Positions 1-9,774 of a DNA stretch of 64,000 nt are shown one piece after another; the stretch's first letter is position 1; the number at the start of each line of letters is the position of its first letter. Where the stretch lies: NCBI RefSeq assembly GCF_026213295.1, contig NC_079427.1:36548239-36612238 (forward strand), read 5' to 3'. Source of the stretch: Gadus chalcogrammus. Its lineage: Eukaryota; Chordata; Actinopteri; Gadiformes; Gadidae. Both the position numbers and the translations under genes were made by a program. Below the pieces are notes generated by a model. It did not search any database and was not told the origin of the DNA. It saw only the letters and a list, made by a program, of their open reading frames with translations.

Positions 1-389
1 TTTATGGTTTTGGAAACAAGTGTCTGTGTCTGACTCTGTAGTGATCTTACCCTGCGTTGTACCGTCTCTTAAAACAACAAGCGCATCTTGCAGGCAGGCA
101 AATTGTGAAAGGTCACGTTGATAGCCTATGACGTCACTCAGCGGCAGCAGCGCACTGAGCGCCGGTAAACAAGGCTACAAAGTAAAAACTTTACTTCTAT
201 ATCATTACCGTTGAAGTTTTTATACTCGAATAATTGATTCACATGTTAACGTTTAATTGTTCATGTGTAATTTTACAAAGCATTGACAATTTAAACGACC
301 ACTCAAAAGGGCACTTTGGTCCTTCAGAGGGAAAAGGGCAGGGGCTCGGGCACCCATAGCCCCCCCCTCTGCACGTGCCTGCAGATAAT
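1..389. other. Unassigned stretch
   Basis: No reading frame, repeat pair or known motif is convincing here. The sequence becomes G-rich towards its right end, leading into the duplicated GA-rich block that follows. Confidence 0.4.
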
Positions 390-545
390 CCTATGTGATC
401 CTCGGATGAAAAGGGGAACTACAAACAGAAGTTATCCTTGGTTTTAAACAGCCAAAGAGAGAGAGAGGTGTCGTGGGAGGGGTGGGGGTGGTCTTTACGA
501 GGAGGTTTTGCTGGAGGAAGAGTGTTTGTCGGGGGTTCACTAAGA
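390..545 (+). repeat. GA-rich block, copy A of a dispersed direct repeat
   Basis: This stretch closely matches 984-1147. Both share a core beginning with the words CCTATG.GATCCT.GGATGA, then GGGGAACTACAAACAGAAGTTATC, a GAGA run, a TGTCGTGGGAG block and a shared GGGGTTCA.TAAGA ending. The two copies are in the same orientation about 590 bp apart, so a local duplication is likely. Reading frames here are low-complexity and not credible as genes. Confidence 0.7.
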
Positions 546-983
546 TAGATGAGAGGAGGAGGAAAATAACTTCAATTCAACTATCCAATAGAAAGGCGTG
601 TGGCCTTCTTCTTTAAGGAAGTGAGGGGAAGAGAGTGATTGAAGGCATTCATGAAGGGGGTGCGGAAGGAGGGGAGGGGGGTGTTGGACGGGATCTGAAG
701 AGGGAGATGAAAGGGTTTCAAGGGGAGGGAGGCGTTAGAGGGGTAGATTACCAGGGGCGTGCGGAGGGAGGGGGGAGAGGGGGGCATTGGATTCATCTAA
801 GAACTTCAAATATGGCGGCGGGGCAAACTACATACGTATCAGCCGACTACAGAAACTTCTCTGAGTTCTATCTGTCCGGCTGAAAACTGTGGTACCTTAT
901 GGCAAAAGGCTACCACTTAACCGCAATTTGTGTTCTCAGTACACTCTGTCTCTGCGCTGTGTGTACATTTATATGTACACAGA
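546..983. other. G-rich spacer between the two GA-rich copies
   Basis: GGGGAGG-type low-complexity DNA followed by a segment around 795-890 (ACTTCAAATATGGCGG, ...CTGAAAAC) that resembles segments at about 53070-53130 and 53640-53725 inside the ERV-like element. That similarity suggests this is decayed retroelement leader sequence. No gene is supported. Confidence 0.4.
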
Positions 984-1147
984 TAGCCCTATGAGATCCT
1001 TGGATGATAAGGGGAACTACAAACAGAAGTTATCGTTGTTAAAAAAAGCGTCGGAGAGAGAGAGATGTGTCGTGGGAGAGGCTGGGGGTTGGTCTTTACG
1101 AGGAGGGTTTGGCGGGAGGAAGATTGGTGGTGAGGGGTTCATTAAGA
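984..1147 (+). repeat. GA-rich block, copy B of a dispersed direct repeat
   Basis: Second copy of the block at 390-545 with scattered substitutions and small indels. It runs into more GA/GGGA simple sequence up to about 1290. Confidence 0.7.
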
Positions 1148-1294
1148 CAGTGGAGGAGGAGAAGCGGAGAGAGACGGGGTTGGAGAGAGAGAGAGAGAGA
1201 TGGAAGGCCAGTGAGGGGACGGGGTGTTAGACTGGGCCTGGAGGGGGGTGGTGGGGGCTTTACGAGTGTAAAGGGTTAGGAGGGACTCGTAGAT

Positions 1295-2165
1295 TTGCAG
1301 TATTCTTCGAAAAAAATAGTCCAATCCCGGGTTGCTTTTAACTCACTTTATTTGTTGGCATGTTTCGGTATGGTAACTATGAAGCTTAAGGGAGGGAATT
1401 GTATCTAACGCGTGGAGAGGAAAATACCGTGATCTACTTCAAGCCCCCGGGCTTACGGCCTGATTCCACCGGACGCGTTACGGCAACGTTACGGCAGCGG
1501 CACGTCTTGGCCGCGGTCACCGCAGCAGATAGGTTCCACTCTAATCAATGAGACCATTTCCACCGGGCGCAGCTGCGGAACGTCTCAGCAGCGTCCCAGG
1601 AGCGGCGTGCCGCGCCGCAGCGCTATCATTCCGTAGCATTCCTATTTTTGCCGCGAGCCGCTGCTGAACCGCGTCAATTTCAACAGAGCAGATCGATCAG
1701 GGCAGGAAGTTAAAAAGTAAAAGCCATAGAGCATTCCGCTCAATTTTCTAAATAAAACACAATAAATAAAACACCAACATTATTACGTCATGACCGGTGG
1801 CACCAGGTCAGCAGTCAATCAATCAAAGGGTCTCAAATCATCCTTTTTATAAGAACAATGTCAGAAAGGACAAAGCCTGGCATTTAATTGCAGTAGTTTT
1901 GGGAGTGGAAGGTGAGTACATTAGGTTTAGGATTATCGCGTGATCTCGTGATCTCGCGGGAATACGGCTGGCTCGCAAGGCAGCGTTGCGCTGCCGTAAC
2001 GCGCCCGGTGGAAATGCAAGCAGGGCAAAGTCGCGGCCAAGACGTGCCGCAGCCGTAACGTTGCCGTAACGCGTCCGGTGGAATCCCCGGGTTAGGCCCG
2101 GTGGCTCTCTGCCGTCTACCTATTGATCTCTGGCCTCTTCACTTGACGTCCTCCGATAGAGGTAC
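1295..2165 (-). mobile_element. LTR fragment (ERV-like family 'A'), split by a TIR element
   Basis: Read on the minus strand, 1295-1460 and about 2086-2165 are the two halves of the same LTR seen at 5792-6860 (minus) and 60147-60601 (plus). Shared landmarks are CCAATCCCGGGTTGCTTT, a CATGTTTCGGTATGGTAA block, GGGAGGGAATTGTA.CTAA and an ATCTCTGG block. The LTR is cut at about 2165 by a different repeat, so it is a fragment. It preserves the uninterrupted TTAA site (1386-1389) into which another element has inserted in the related LTR at 61319. I infer it could be the 3' partner of the LTR at 5792-6860, but the missing end leaves this open. Confidence 0.7.
1462..2085. mobile_element. GC-rich TIR DNA transposon (non-autonomous), copy 1
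   Basis: The ends are inverted repeats: GATTCCACCGGACGCGTTAC at the left and its complement at the right, continuing inward for about 50 bp through reiterated CGTTACGGCA motifs to GCACGTCTTGGCCGCG. There is no transposase. The insertion interrupts the LTR at 1295-2165. The flanks show an imperfect duplication of about 15 bp (CCCCGGGCTTACGGCC at the left, CCCCGGGTTAGGCC at the right), but no clean short target duplication. A second, internally inverted copy lies at 25167-25858. I cannot assign the superfamily. Confidence 0.8.
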
Positions 2166-3425
2166 TCAAAACATAGTATAGTATAGTTTATTGTTGTCAT
2201 TACACATGTTACAAAGCAACAGAGCAACGAAATTCCCAGTTAAATTCCGTCCAAGAAACATGGAAGACAGTGTGGGGAGACAGGACGGAGAGACTGTCAG
2301 GCGCTAGTTCAACAAGAACCATGCGGCCCGCATTATATAAGAAAGTTTCAAAAGCTAAACAAGAGGGTAACGAGGGGAAAAAAAAAATTGTCAATACCCC
2401 AAACTATGCTCCTTTAAGGGGGGCACAGTGTAGGGATTAGCAAAAAAAAACACCTCAACACATAAGCATCACATCAAAAACATCACAAACGCATATGGGA
2501 GGGGGGAAGGGAGTTGGGGAGGGGAAGTGTCACAACTCAGACACCGGGAGGCGGACGCAGCCAACAGGCGCATCACATCACTCACGGCATACTGTGCTGC
2601 AACGAGGGAAGGGGAGGGGGAGGGAGTCCAGTAGGCGGTGAGTCCAGGGGGTGTGTGTGTAATCAGTCTTGTGTGCGTGTGTGTGTGAGCTCAAGGACTC
2701 CATCTCCAATGGACCCAACAGTGTCTCTCCCGTCTGATGCTGGTGACGAGGACACGGCCGACGCCGTGGAGACGACCTCGAAGAGTTCCGACCAGAGACA
2801 AAGTTCACAGGAGGTGGAGGGTGGGGGGAAGGGTGGCAGGGCATCCGTCTGCATAACAACCAGGGAGAGGAGAGATATCAGCCTTCCAAGGCCGAAGTGG
2901 GGGAGCCGAATGAAGATAACGATTGCTTTGGGTCAGGCCGACTCTGCAATTTTTGCCAACCTTAGAGTCTCTCTGATACTCTCTGTAGTCTTCCATTTCC
3001 AGAATCCAAAAACCAAAAAGCCAAATATTCCGAAAATTCGTGGTCCGTTTAAGCCCGGTCCAACTTCACCAGAATGGTATCCAATTTGCGATTTAGTTCG
3101 CACAACGGCCGAATATGCTGCCATCACCTTACTACTCCTTACTAACTTTGCGATAGAACAGGAACCCGCAACCTCCGAACAGCAGGAATCCTGTTATCAT
3201 CATCCCAATTATGTAGACGTCTTCAATATCCTCGACGGAAAGTATGGCGAGACACAAGGGCCTCCACTCCTTCCAGGAGTCCATCATGTATCCCGCTACG
3301 AACGTTCCGTCAGGGCAGGCGGGCTCTCCTTGGCCCTGTTTTCTCGTCGAGAAAATTTGATCAATAGCGTTGAGAGACCAGCCGATCAGATCCATAACGA
3401 CGCCAGAGTGGGGCATTAAAGACAA
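2166..3425 (-). mobile_element. Retroelement-like 3' region with a short repeat tail (minus strand)
   Basis: Read on the minus strand, this ends in ...TGTAATGACAACAATAAAC followed by a TATAC repeat tail (about 2170-2190), the usual look of a retrotransposed 3' end with AATAAA-like signal and simple-repeat tail. Upstream on the same strand are two short hydrophobic frames (3132-3425 and 2933-3127), then proline-rich and TG-rich sequence. No reverse transcriptase is visible, so the family is not assigned. The 301-codon frame on the plus strand of this region is more likely a shadow. Confidence 0.45.
3132..3425 (-). CDS. Possible small single-pass membrane protein frame
   Basis: A 97-codon minus-strand frame opening with ATG at 3425. 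Its N-terminal ~70 residues are soluble in character, with an acidic stretch (SVEDIEDV). Residues about 72-92 form a hydrophobic segment (YIIGMMITGFLLFGGCGFLFY), and the tail is basic (RKVSKE), a type I or tail-anchored layout. A second hydrophobic segment is encoded in another frame at 2933-3127, so the original product may have been longer and frameshifted. I do not recognise the protein. It sits inside a retroelement-like unit (2166-3425), so it may be an envelope-like or accessory product, or a chance frame. The uniform composition and the fixed strand relative to the 3' tail favour a real decayed frame only weakly. Confidence 0.3.
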   Translation of the reverse strand: MSLMPHSGVVMDLIGWSLNAIDQIFSTRKQGQGEPACPDGTFVAGYMMDSWKEWRPLCLAILSVEDIEDVYIIGMMITGFLLFGGCGFLFYRKVSKE

Positions 3426-3436
3426 AGCTATTCTGT

Positions 3437-3455
3437 GGGGGGGGGGGGGGGGGGG
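3437..3455. repeat. Poly-G run
   Basis: Nineteen consecutive G residues; likely length-polymorphic and error-prone in assembly. Confidence 0.9.
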
Positions 3456-4024
3456 CTTTGTAACGCAGATGGGAAGGTGTCTTCATGAGGGGGTGAGGGA
3501 GCGCCTACCTTTAGACAGGCAGGCAGACAGAGAGAGAAAGAGAGGAACTGGGAGAGAACGTTAATTACTTTTCAATATTCCATATTGAAACTGTGGAACA
3601 ACCTTCTTGTATGTTGCACAAAAGTAATATGTCTGTACAAACAAAGTCGATTTACAGATATTACCACATGTTTACATAAATATTATTCTCCCAAAGATGT
3701 TGAATTCTATTAGTTACAAAATTATAGCCAAATTATTATGTGCTCAGAAACTAGTGTCATTACCGATGGTTTCCAACTTATTGCTATGGATTTAATGAGA
3801 CGTAGAGGATGAGGGCACTCAATAAGCGTGCGGTAACTGTAGTCAGATCTAAATATTGATATTTAAATCAAAGTCAAACTAAATACCTCAAATATTGGAA
3901 CGAAATATACAATATAATACCTCCAGCTATTGACTAGTGAAATGTGACAATTATACTTGCACTATTGGCTGAATAAGTAGCTGCCAAAACATTATTATCA
4001 TTTGAAACCGATGGATCTTTAAGG

Positions 4025-4027
<3 letters not shown>
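3456..4027. other. Unassigned, AT-rich
   Basis: A short GA-rich segment then AT-rich DNA without convincing frames or repeats. Confidence 0.4.
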
Positions 4028-4097
<70 letters not shown>

Positions 4098-4120
4098 AAG
4101 AGAGAGAGAGAGAGAGAGAG
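4028..4120. repeat. AT then AG dinucleotide microsatellite
   Basis: About 66 bp of perfect AT repeats pass directly into an AG run that leads into the minisatellite that follows. Confidence 0.95.
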
Positions 4121-4690
4121 GTCTGCTATTGTCCCAGGTCAGAGACCACGCAGTCTTAACAACAGACAAGATGGCCCCTACCGACTTGCAGAATAGAGAG
4201 AGAGAGAGAGAGAGGGGGGGAGGGATGGAGAGAGAGAGGGGGAGAGAGTGGTCTGCTATTGTCCCAGGTCAGAGACCACGCAGTCTTAACAACAGACAAG
4301 ATGGCCCCTACCGACTTGCAGAATAGAGAGAGAGAGAGAGAGGGGGGGGGAGGGATGGAGAGAGAGAGAGAGGGGGAGAGAGTGGTCTGCTATTGTCCCA
4401 GGTCAGAGACCACGCAGTCTTAACAGACAAGATGGCCCCTACCGACTTGCAGAATAGAGAGAGAGAGAGGGAGGTGGGGAGAGAGAGAGAGAGGGGGGGG
4501 AGGGATGGAGAGAGAGAGGGGGAGAGAGTGGTCTGCTATTGTCCCAGGTCAGAGACCACGCAGTCTTAACAACAAACAAAATGGCCCCTACCGACTTGCA
4601 GAATAGAGAGAGAGAGAGAGGGGGGGAGGGATGGAGAGAGAGGGGGGGGGGGAGGGATGGAGAGAGAGAGGGGGGGGGAGAGAGAGAGAG
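4121..4690 (+). repeat. Minisatellite, about 130 bp unit, four copies
   Basis: Units start at about 4121, 4249, 4382 and 4529. Each holds GGTCTGCTATTGTCCCAGGT, an AGAGACCACGCAGTCTTAAC block, a GATGGCCCCTACCGACTTGC block, then a variable GA/GGGA tract. The unique part is nearly identical between units (one lacks an ACA), while the GA tract varies in length, so recent unequal exchange is likely. Confidence 0.95.
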
Positions 4691-5286
4691 GGAGAGAATG
4701 TAACACTGTAGCTGGGCCCCCCGCTGCTCTTGGTCTATGCAAGACCTCCTACACAGAGCAAGATTGCGTTTTGTTTTTAAAAAAAGGCTGTGACTACAAA
4801 GATGGCGCTGGCGTTCTTAACAAAAGAAACCCACGTCCTGAAGACGCGCCGTCTCTTTAAACCGTACACCACGTGGTTACACTCAATACTCGCGGAAGAA
4901 GCAAACAAATCGCAATTTGACCCAGATTATTGGTCAAACGCCTGTATTGGATCTCTATAAGAATAATGAGATTCCTGCAGGTTTGTTACCACTGCGGGTT
5001 AGCGAAGCGTTCAAAGCAGTTGGGTTAAAACTGCGCAAGTGTGCCTCTACGGCTGCGTTGTATACTATACAAAATTGCACATTGGATTTTCACATGAACC
5101 GGGCCGGAAGGAATCAATCCCATTCTAACTCCAGGTCAAACAAAGGCCTAGCCTCCGGTTTTAATATGCAACTAAGCTAGATTAACGTTAATACCTGACC
5201 TGTTTTCACCCCACCGTAATGGTTCAAACGTTTGTGGTCGGTTATAAATAATATCTTGGCCTGTACCGGCTTAACATCCGTACATT
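4691..5286. other. Unassigned; possible ERV-like internal DNA
   Basis: No coding similarity recognised. It lies between the minisatellite and a tandem duplication, upstream (on the plus strand) of a minus-strand primer-binding site, so it may be internal sequence of the LTR element whose 5' LTR is 5792-6860. Confidence 0.35.
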
Positions 5287-5505
5287 CACCATATAACAAT
5301 TAAACCGCAGGTAATTCGTCTCCCACGCGGTACAAACATTAGTTCTAGACGGGAGTGGATACAGTCTATCTACAAACCCATAAAAACATGGACATACACC
5401 ATTCAACAATTAAACCGCAGGTAATACGTCTCCCACGCGGTACAAACATTAGATCTAGACGGGAGTGGATACAGTCTATCTACAAACCCATTAAAACACA
5501 CTCCT
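5287..5505 (+). repeat. Tandem duplication, about 110 bp unit, two copies
   Basis: The segments at 5287-5396 and 5397-5505 share CAACAATTAAACCGCAGGTA, CGTCTCCCACGCGGTACAAA and GACGGGAGTGGATACAGTCT in order, with only a few substitutions. Confidence 0.95.
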
Positions 5506-5774
5506 AGCCCTTTGTTCCTTGAATATAATTATTTAATTTAATCTGTCAGCATATCCGAGCTGTTATGAATTTCAATTTAAGGGTCGAGACCACGGATCTC
5601 CGCAATCAGCATAGGCAGTACAAGCTATTTACCTAAATGTTACTATTCTAACTATTACAGAGTTTAGTCATTGACAACAGGTTCTGTTTACCTTTCAGTG
5701 GCGCCTGCAAACAGCCTGTATTGCGTCCCGATGGCCGCGTGCTTCGAGTCTCGGTCCTGGAACTTTTCCAAGAA
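5506..5774 (-). other. Leader region of LTR element (minus strand)
   Basis: Contains ACAGAGTTTAG...CAACAGGTTCTG.TTACCTTT, which matches the leader of the ERV-like element near 55170-55210 and, in plus orientation, the stretch near 63220-63240 (AAGGTAAGCAGAACCCATTG). On the minus strand this reads as AAAGGTAAAC, a plausible leader splice donor. No gene is visible. Confidence 0.5.
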
Positions 5775-5788
5775 CGTCAGGATCACCA
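5775..5788 (-). promoter_or_regulatory. Primer-binding site, tRNA-Trp type (decayed)
   Basis: On the minus strand TGGTGATCCTGACG follows the LTR end after a 3 nt spacer. It matches the complement of the tRNA-Trp 3' end (TGGTGACCCCGACG, as in the well-preserved site at 55319-55332) at 12 of 14 positions. It fixes the orientation of the LTR at 5792-6860 as a minus-strand 5' LTR. Confidence 0.75.
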
Positions 5789-6193
5789 AATTGCAGAAAG
5801 TTCTTCAAGGAAAGGGTTCAAATCCGGGATAGCTCTTAACAGTTACTTTATTTGGTAAAGTATGCATGTATGGTGACTATGGAGCAAAAGGAGAGGAAGC
5901 GTGTTGAACACGTGTGAGAGATATAACTTTAGCTACTTCGAGCCACGGGCAAAGGCCCATGACTCTCCGCGGGTGTGGGTAGAAATCTCTGGGGCTGTTT
6001 CTTTCGAATCTCCCGCTAGAGCACGTCAAGTAGGCGTGTCCTATGTAGTGGGCGTGGCCGGGGTGACGTAATGGCTTCGGCTTCTTCACCTAACTAAAGG
6101 TGATGCCTTCTGTGGTGGAGCAGCCTTCAATAAGGTCTTGCTCCCCTTGTGGCTATGTATGTATGTTTGATCCTGCTTCATAGGGTCTATGTT

Positions 6194-6824
6194 GGGGCTT
6201 TCACACCAAAAAGAACCAAGAGCCAGTTCCGGGCTGGTGCTAGGGCCAGTTCCAAACAGGTTCCAGACTTATCCCAGTTAAGAACCAGTTGGTTTCAAAC
6301 CGGCCAGAGCCAGCCATGGAGCCGGCGTGAGCAACGTCATGACGTCACTGCAAACGTCTCCGCTTTCCCAGCAACCCTCCCGCCCTGCCGGAACTGTACG
6401 ATAATAAGAAGAACCCTCGTGCCAGTTTCAAACACAACAACAACAATTTCGTCTACGATTCAATCCGTGTAAGGTTCGTTCTTTGAATATTCCGATTTAA
6501 AACAAAATCAGAAAAAAACAAAAAACAACTAAAATCGGAATATTCAAAGAACGAACCATACACGGGTTCACGTCCATTGTTTACTTCGGTGTTTTAAAAA
6601 TGCCGGTCTTCGTTGGTCTTCCTGTTTATGAAGGTACGGATAACCCCGCCCCCTGCCCCCGGCGTAAAAGCGGTTCTAGTTCTTGCCCAGCTCAAAAGTG
6701 GGGCTGTTGTTGAACCGTTTTTAGGGGCTGGAGCCGGTTCTTTGGCGGTGTGAAACCAAAACCCTGGCCCTAGCTCCGAACTGGCCCGGAACCGGCTCCG
6801 ATTTTGCGGCGGTGTGAAAGGGGC
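6194..6824. mobile_element. hAT-type MITE inside the LTR
   Basis: Ends GGGGCTTTCACACC... and ...GGTGTGAAAGGGGC form a short imperfect TIR. Subterminal AAGAACC/GGAACCGG and AGAGCCGGTTC words are reiterated on both sides, as in fish hAT MITEs. The LTR sequence resumes immediately after it (GTGGGTAGCTTAGGTTCTTAAAATACG). The flanks CTATGTTG and CATGAGTG both resemble the intact LTR word CTATGTGTG, consistent with a decayed 8 bp duplication. A strong internal hairpin is at 6466-6564. Confidence 0.8.
6466..6564. repeat. Inverted repeat, about 33 bp arms
   Basis: The left arm (6466-6498) carries GGTTCGTTCTTTGAATATTC and its reverse complement occurs in the right arm (6532-6564), separated by an A-rich loop of about 33 nt. 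It lies in the centre of the MITE. Confidence 0.9.
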
Positions 6825-6860
6825 ATGAGTGGGTAGCTTAGGTTCTTAAAATACGTAACA

Positions 6861-7342
6861 GATGGGAGCTTCTCGTTGCGTGTTACTTCATACTCTAAAG
6901 GTACGCTCGGGAGAAGTCCACTGAGTGTTCGAATCAATGAGTTTTTATTCACTTGGCATGGGTTCCGGAGGGGGTGTGTCCCCCAATAAACCAAAAGCCT
7001 TTGTTTACAAGATGGTTATCTTTACAATTGAAGCTCCCCTGGATGCCATTTGGAGGGGTCGGCGGGCGTGCCATGTAACCCTTTTTCTTCGTTGACGCTA
7101 GCCAGGAACTCGAGGAACAGGCCCATACATCAAAGGATTGCATGGCAGATGATTTACAACACACGAAAACATAGGAACAGGCAGGCAATAAAATGCATCA
7201 CACGACCCTCGAAGGATCACACGTTAGATGACCCAAAAAGGAGAGTAGAAGGCAGGCAATATATGCATTACACAAAATAGTAACAAAACTTCAGTTCGTA
7301 GATAGACCAAAAACGTAACAACATGTAGATTTTCCATCACAG
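6861..7342 (-). other. Unassigned LTR- or UTR-like DNA
   Basis: On the minus strand there is AATAAA (near 6935-6950) and low coding potential. Two GGCAGGCAAT words recur at about 7180 and 7251. It may be another LTR fragment or the 5' side of the THAP gene relic that follows; no first exon of that gene was found here. Confidence 0.35.
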
Positions 7343-8655
7343 TACTCAAGAATTTGCAGCGTGCATTTCCAGGAGGAGGATTACCACTCAGGGGATCCCA
7401 AGATGGTATCACTTGGTTTAAAGAGTAAGAGGACGGCGAGGTTAATTCCTACCGCCGTGCCGTCTGTGCATGCAAACCACTCTGCCTGCCCTGTCCCGAG
7501 GTCGAGAGACACCGTCTGCCGCAAGCGAGAGATTGCCACGGTAAGCATCATGCTATAGCTGCTAATTACAAGCTGCGCGTTAGCTAGCTCTGTGTGTATT
7601 TTGCATACCGTGTTCCCTTTGACACAGCCTCCACTACAAGCATGATCAGTCTGACATTAGAAGAGCATATTTCGTGATTCACGAATATGAGCCAAAACAA
7701 AATTGCCCTGAAGTAAATGTCCATATCGTCATGAAAGCTTCATGGCTAGTGTTTGGATCAGTGATCGTCATCATCAAGCAGCTTTTTACAACAGTGTGTT
7801 TGCGTTTTGTGTTAGTGCTAGACTGCTACGGTTCACTTTCACATATATTTGACCGTGACCCAGGCTGTAGTGGAGGCTAAACGCAAGTAAACGCAGTTTA
7901 CCCACCTCTGAAATTTCAGAAACAGAGTTTATCCACTTCTCACTTCAGAGTTTAGCCACTTCCCAATACAGTAAATGCACTACCCTTGGTTGCGAATCAC
8001 TGATCTAAGTATTAATAGTTTACCCACCTCTTATTTCACCACTACACCCTTGCATTTCTTTTTTATATACTTATATATACTATACTTTATACTAATATAC
8101 TTTTTTATATTTGTTTTCGCAAGATGTTGACAGACGCCTCACAGCAGGAGACCGTGGACAGTGTGGACACTGTGGAGAGTGTCGATACTGGGGATCAGCC
8201 CTTGCCCTCCTCCACTTCTGACGTTGGGACACAATGTTATTTGAAGCCCCCCCCGATGGTCTCACGGTAAATCTTTGGTATTTTAAGGGGTAGATATTAT
8301 GTCTAAAACATTGCAAGCAGGACATTTCCATACACATTGATGAAATGAATACATAGCCTACACCAAAACATAGCCGCTTAGATTTGCCATGATTGTCATA
8401 TGTTTGTGTATGTTTACTGCCTCTGCCACAGCTGTGCAGGTTAACCTGAAGCCCAAGATGGTTAGCGTGAGCACACAGACTTCATTGAGCCCACAAACCT
8501 CCACTCCCCTCGCTAGTCCTGAACAGACAGTTGACGATGATGATGATAATGCCACTGTCATCAGTAACTTGTCGTGGGTGCCCGAAGAGCCGATGGATGA
8601 GGAGGAATTGTTTGATGAGGAGCCACCTTACACGTGTGACCCCCACCACAAGTGA
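7343..8655 (+). pseudogene. THAP-domain protein relic, three exons visible
   Basis: Exon 1 seen is 7343-7540, with an AG acceptor before it and GTAAGC after it. It encodes the C-terminal half of a THAP zinc finger: a C-S-V-H-F segment supplying the last Cys and His of the C2CH set, and a downstream AVPS motif typical of THAP ends. Exon 2 is about 8124-8266 (donor GTAAAT), acidic and Ser/Thr rich. Exon 3 is 8440-8655, after CTGTGCAG, with STQTSLSPQTS, a poly-Asp run (DDDDD) and a stop at 8653-8655. The THAP N-terminal exon (M-P-x-C...) is missing. Exon 2 leaves a phase that does not fit exon 3, which a one-base change in its C8 run would fix. THAP fingers bind DNA and in fish occur in many transposases as well as host regulators. 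No DDE or other catalytic domain follows, so this is probably a transposon-derived gene fragment. Confidence 0.55.
7626..7878. mobile_element. Short TIR element in the THAP gene intron
   Basis: AGCCTCCACTACA at the left end (7626-7638) is exactly inverted at the right end (7866-7878). The 253 bp body has no frame of interest. It lies wholly inside the first visible intron. Confidence 0.65.
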
Positions 8656-9184
8656 GATAATCTAAAACCAACATAGACCATATTGAATGCTCAATGCTTT
8701 GTTAGTTTGAATGACACCGCCCCCCTCCCCCTCATTTGTTGTTGTTGTAGTTGCACAATGGTTCAGAATGTGGTAGAAAAACAGTTTTTGAGATAGGAAG
8801 GTCCTACCGCCCTGAAATTTGAATACCTTATTCTAGGGCCTAACTGGGACCCCGGACCCCGAGGGCAGGAAGGGGGTGCCTGCCCTCGGGGTCCGACCGG
8901 GCCAAGTTTCGGGCAGGAAGGGCCCCCCCTTCCTGCCCTCCGGGTCCGACCGGGCCAAGTTTCAAGTTTCAGGTGAGGCTACCGTCATGACACTGCTCTC
9001 CTCTGATTGGTCGGGAGGGTGTCAGGAGGGGGCCAAGGGAAGCCACTCGGCCCTTGGCTTCACACCAATCAAATCAAAGCATCATTATCAACGTCACCGA
9101 AAAAACTATAACAAAACAAATAGCGCGAAATTAGCATGTTTGAATTGTTTTCATTTTTGAGTAGCCTACTTAGCAAGTGCAGTT
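8656..9184. other. Spacer with GC hairpin and short direct repeat
   Basis: Besides the hairpin at 8854-8894, the words CCTGCCCTC.GGGTCCGACC + GGGCCAAGTTTC occur twice (about 8879 and 8931), a 52 bp step. No gene is visible. Confidence 0.6.
8854..8894. repeat. Perfect 16 bp GC-rich hairpin
   Basis: GGACCCCGAGGGCAGG, a 9 nt loop, then the exact reverse complement CCTGCCCTCGGGGTCC. Confidence 0.95.
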
Positions 9185-9520
9185 ATGGAGGGTGGAGATT
9201 TAGATTATTTACTTAAAAATAATTTTACCAAACTACCACAACAGCAGCGAATCAAAATAAAATCCGATGGCAGGTCAACACCGAAGCTGAAACTGCGCGT
9301 TGAGAGAAAGCAAGGCTTCTTTCGGACGTTCAATGAAGAAAACTACGCAAACGGAGTGGCTAGCTGGCAGCAGCAAACCTCAGCGACTATTTTGCTGGCC
9401 GTGTCTTCTTTTTGACAAGGATTCGTGCTCCCTCAACAATCCCTGGGTCACTACAGGATTCGTGGACCTTGCCAACTTGTCCCGGGCAATCGAGAGGCAC
9501 GGTAAATCAAAAAGCCACAT
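9185..9520 (+). pseudogene. hAT transposase N-terminus with TTF-type zinc finger
   Basis: The frame starting at ATG 9185 runs about 45 codons as a basic, charged N-terminus, then a frameshift near 9300-9340 moves the homology to the next frame. There the pattern W-L-A-G-S...LFCWPCLLF...W...GF.DL.NL...IERH...S..H is the CxxC...H...H layout of the TTF-type zinc finger at the start of many fish hAT transposases. No RNase-H-like catalytic region follows, so this is a truncated copy. The family's proteins are usually over 600 residues. Confidence 0.65.
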
Positions 9521-9680
9521 ATTATTTATCATATCAAATACTGTGATTGTGTGAGTCGTGTTACACGTGAACATGAAACTTGAAATAGCCGACAGCCGCC
9601 CTGTCGATGCTTTGACCATTAGCGGCTTGTGCATTTCGGTCGGGAAGGGGTTGCATTTATAAAAAATGTATAATTTAATG

Positions 9681-9683
<3 letters not shown>

Positions 9684-9763
<80 letters not shown>

Positions 9764-9774
9764 TGTGTGTGTGT
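9684..9774. repeat. TG microsatellite
   Basis: About 90 bp of nearly perfect TG repeats with one TTTG interruption. Confidence 0.97.

Larger units (their letters stand above)
5792..6860 (-). mobile_element. 5' LTR of an ERV-like element (family 'A'), interrupted by a MITE
   Basis: Starts TG (5792) and ends in CGTAACA (6860), so on the minus strand it runs TGTTACG...CTGCA. The same LTR occurs at 60147-60601. Without the 6194-6824 insertion it would be about 440 bp. It contains the CACACGTGT/TCTCTCAC block and the GGCGTGGCC repeats common to the other copies. The adjacent primer-binding site shows it is the 5' LTR of a minus-strand copy, whose coding interior has been lost. Confidence 0.85.

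Noticed and set aside
2514..3419. 301-codon plus-strand frame
   Set aside because: Low-complexity, antisense to the retroelement-like unit whose 3' tail fixes the minus strand; no domain recognised.
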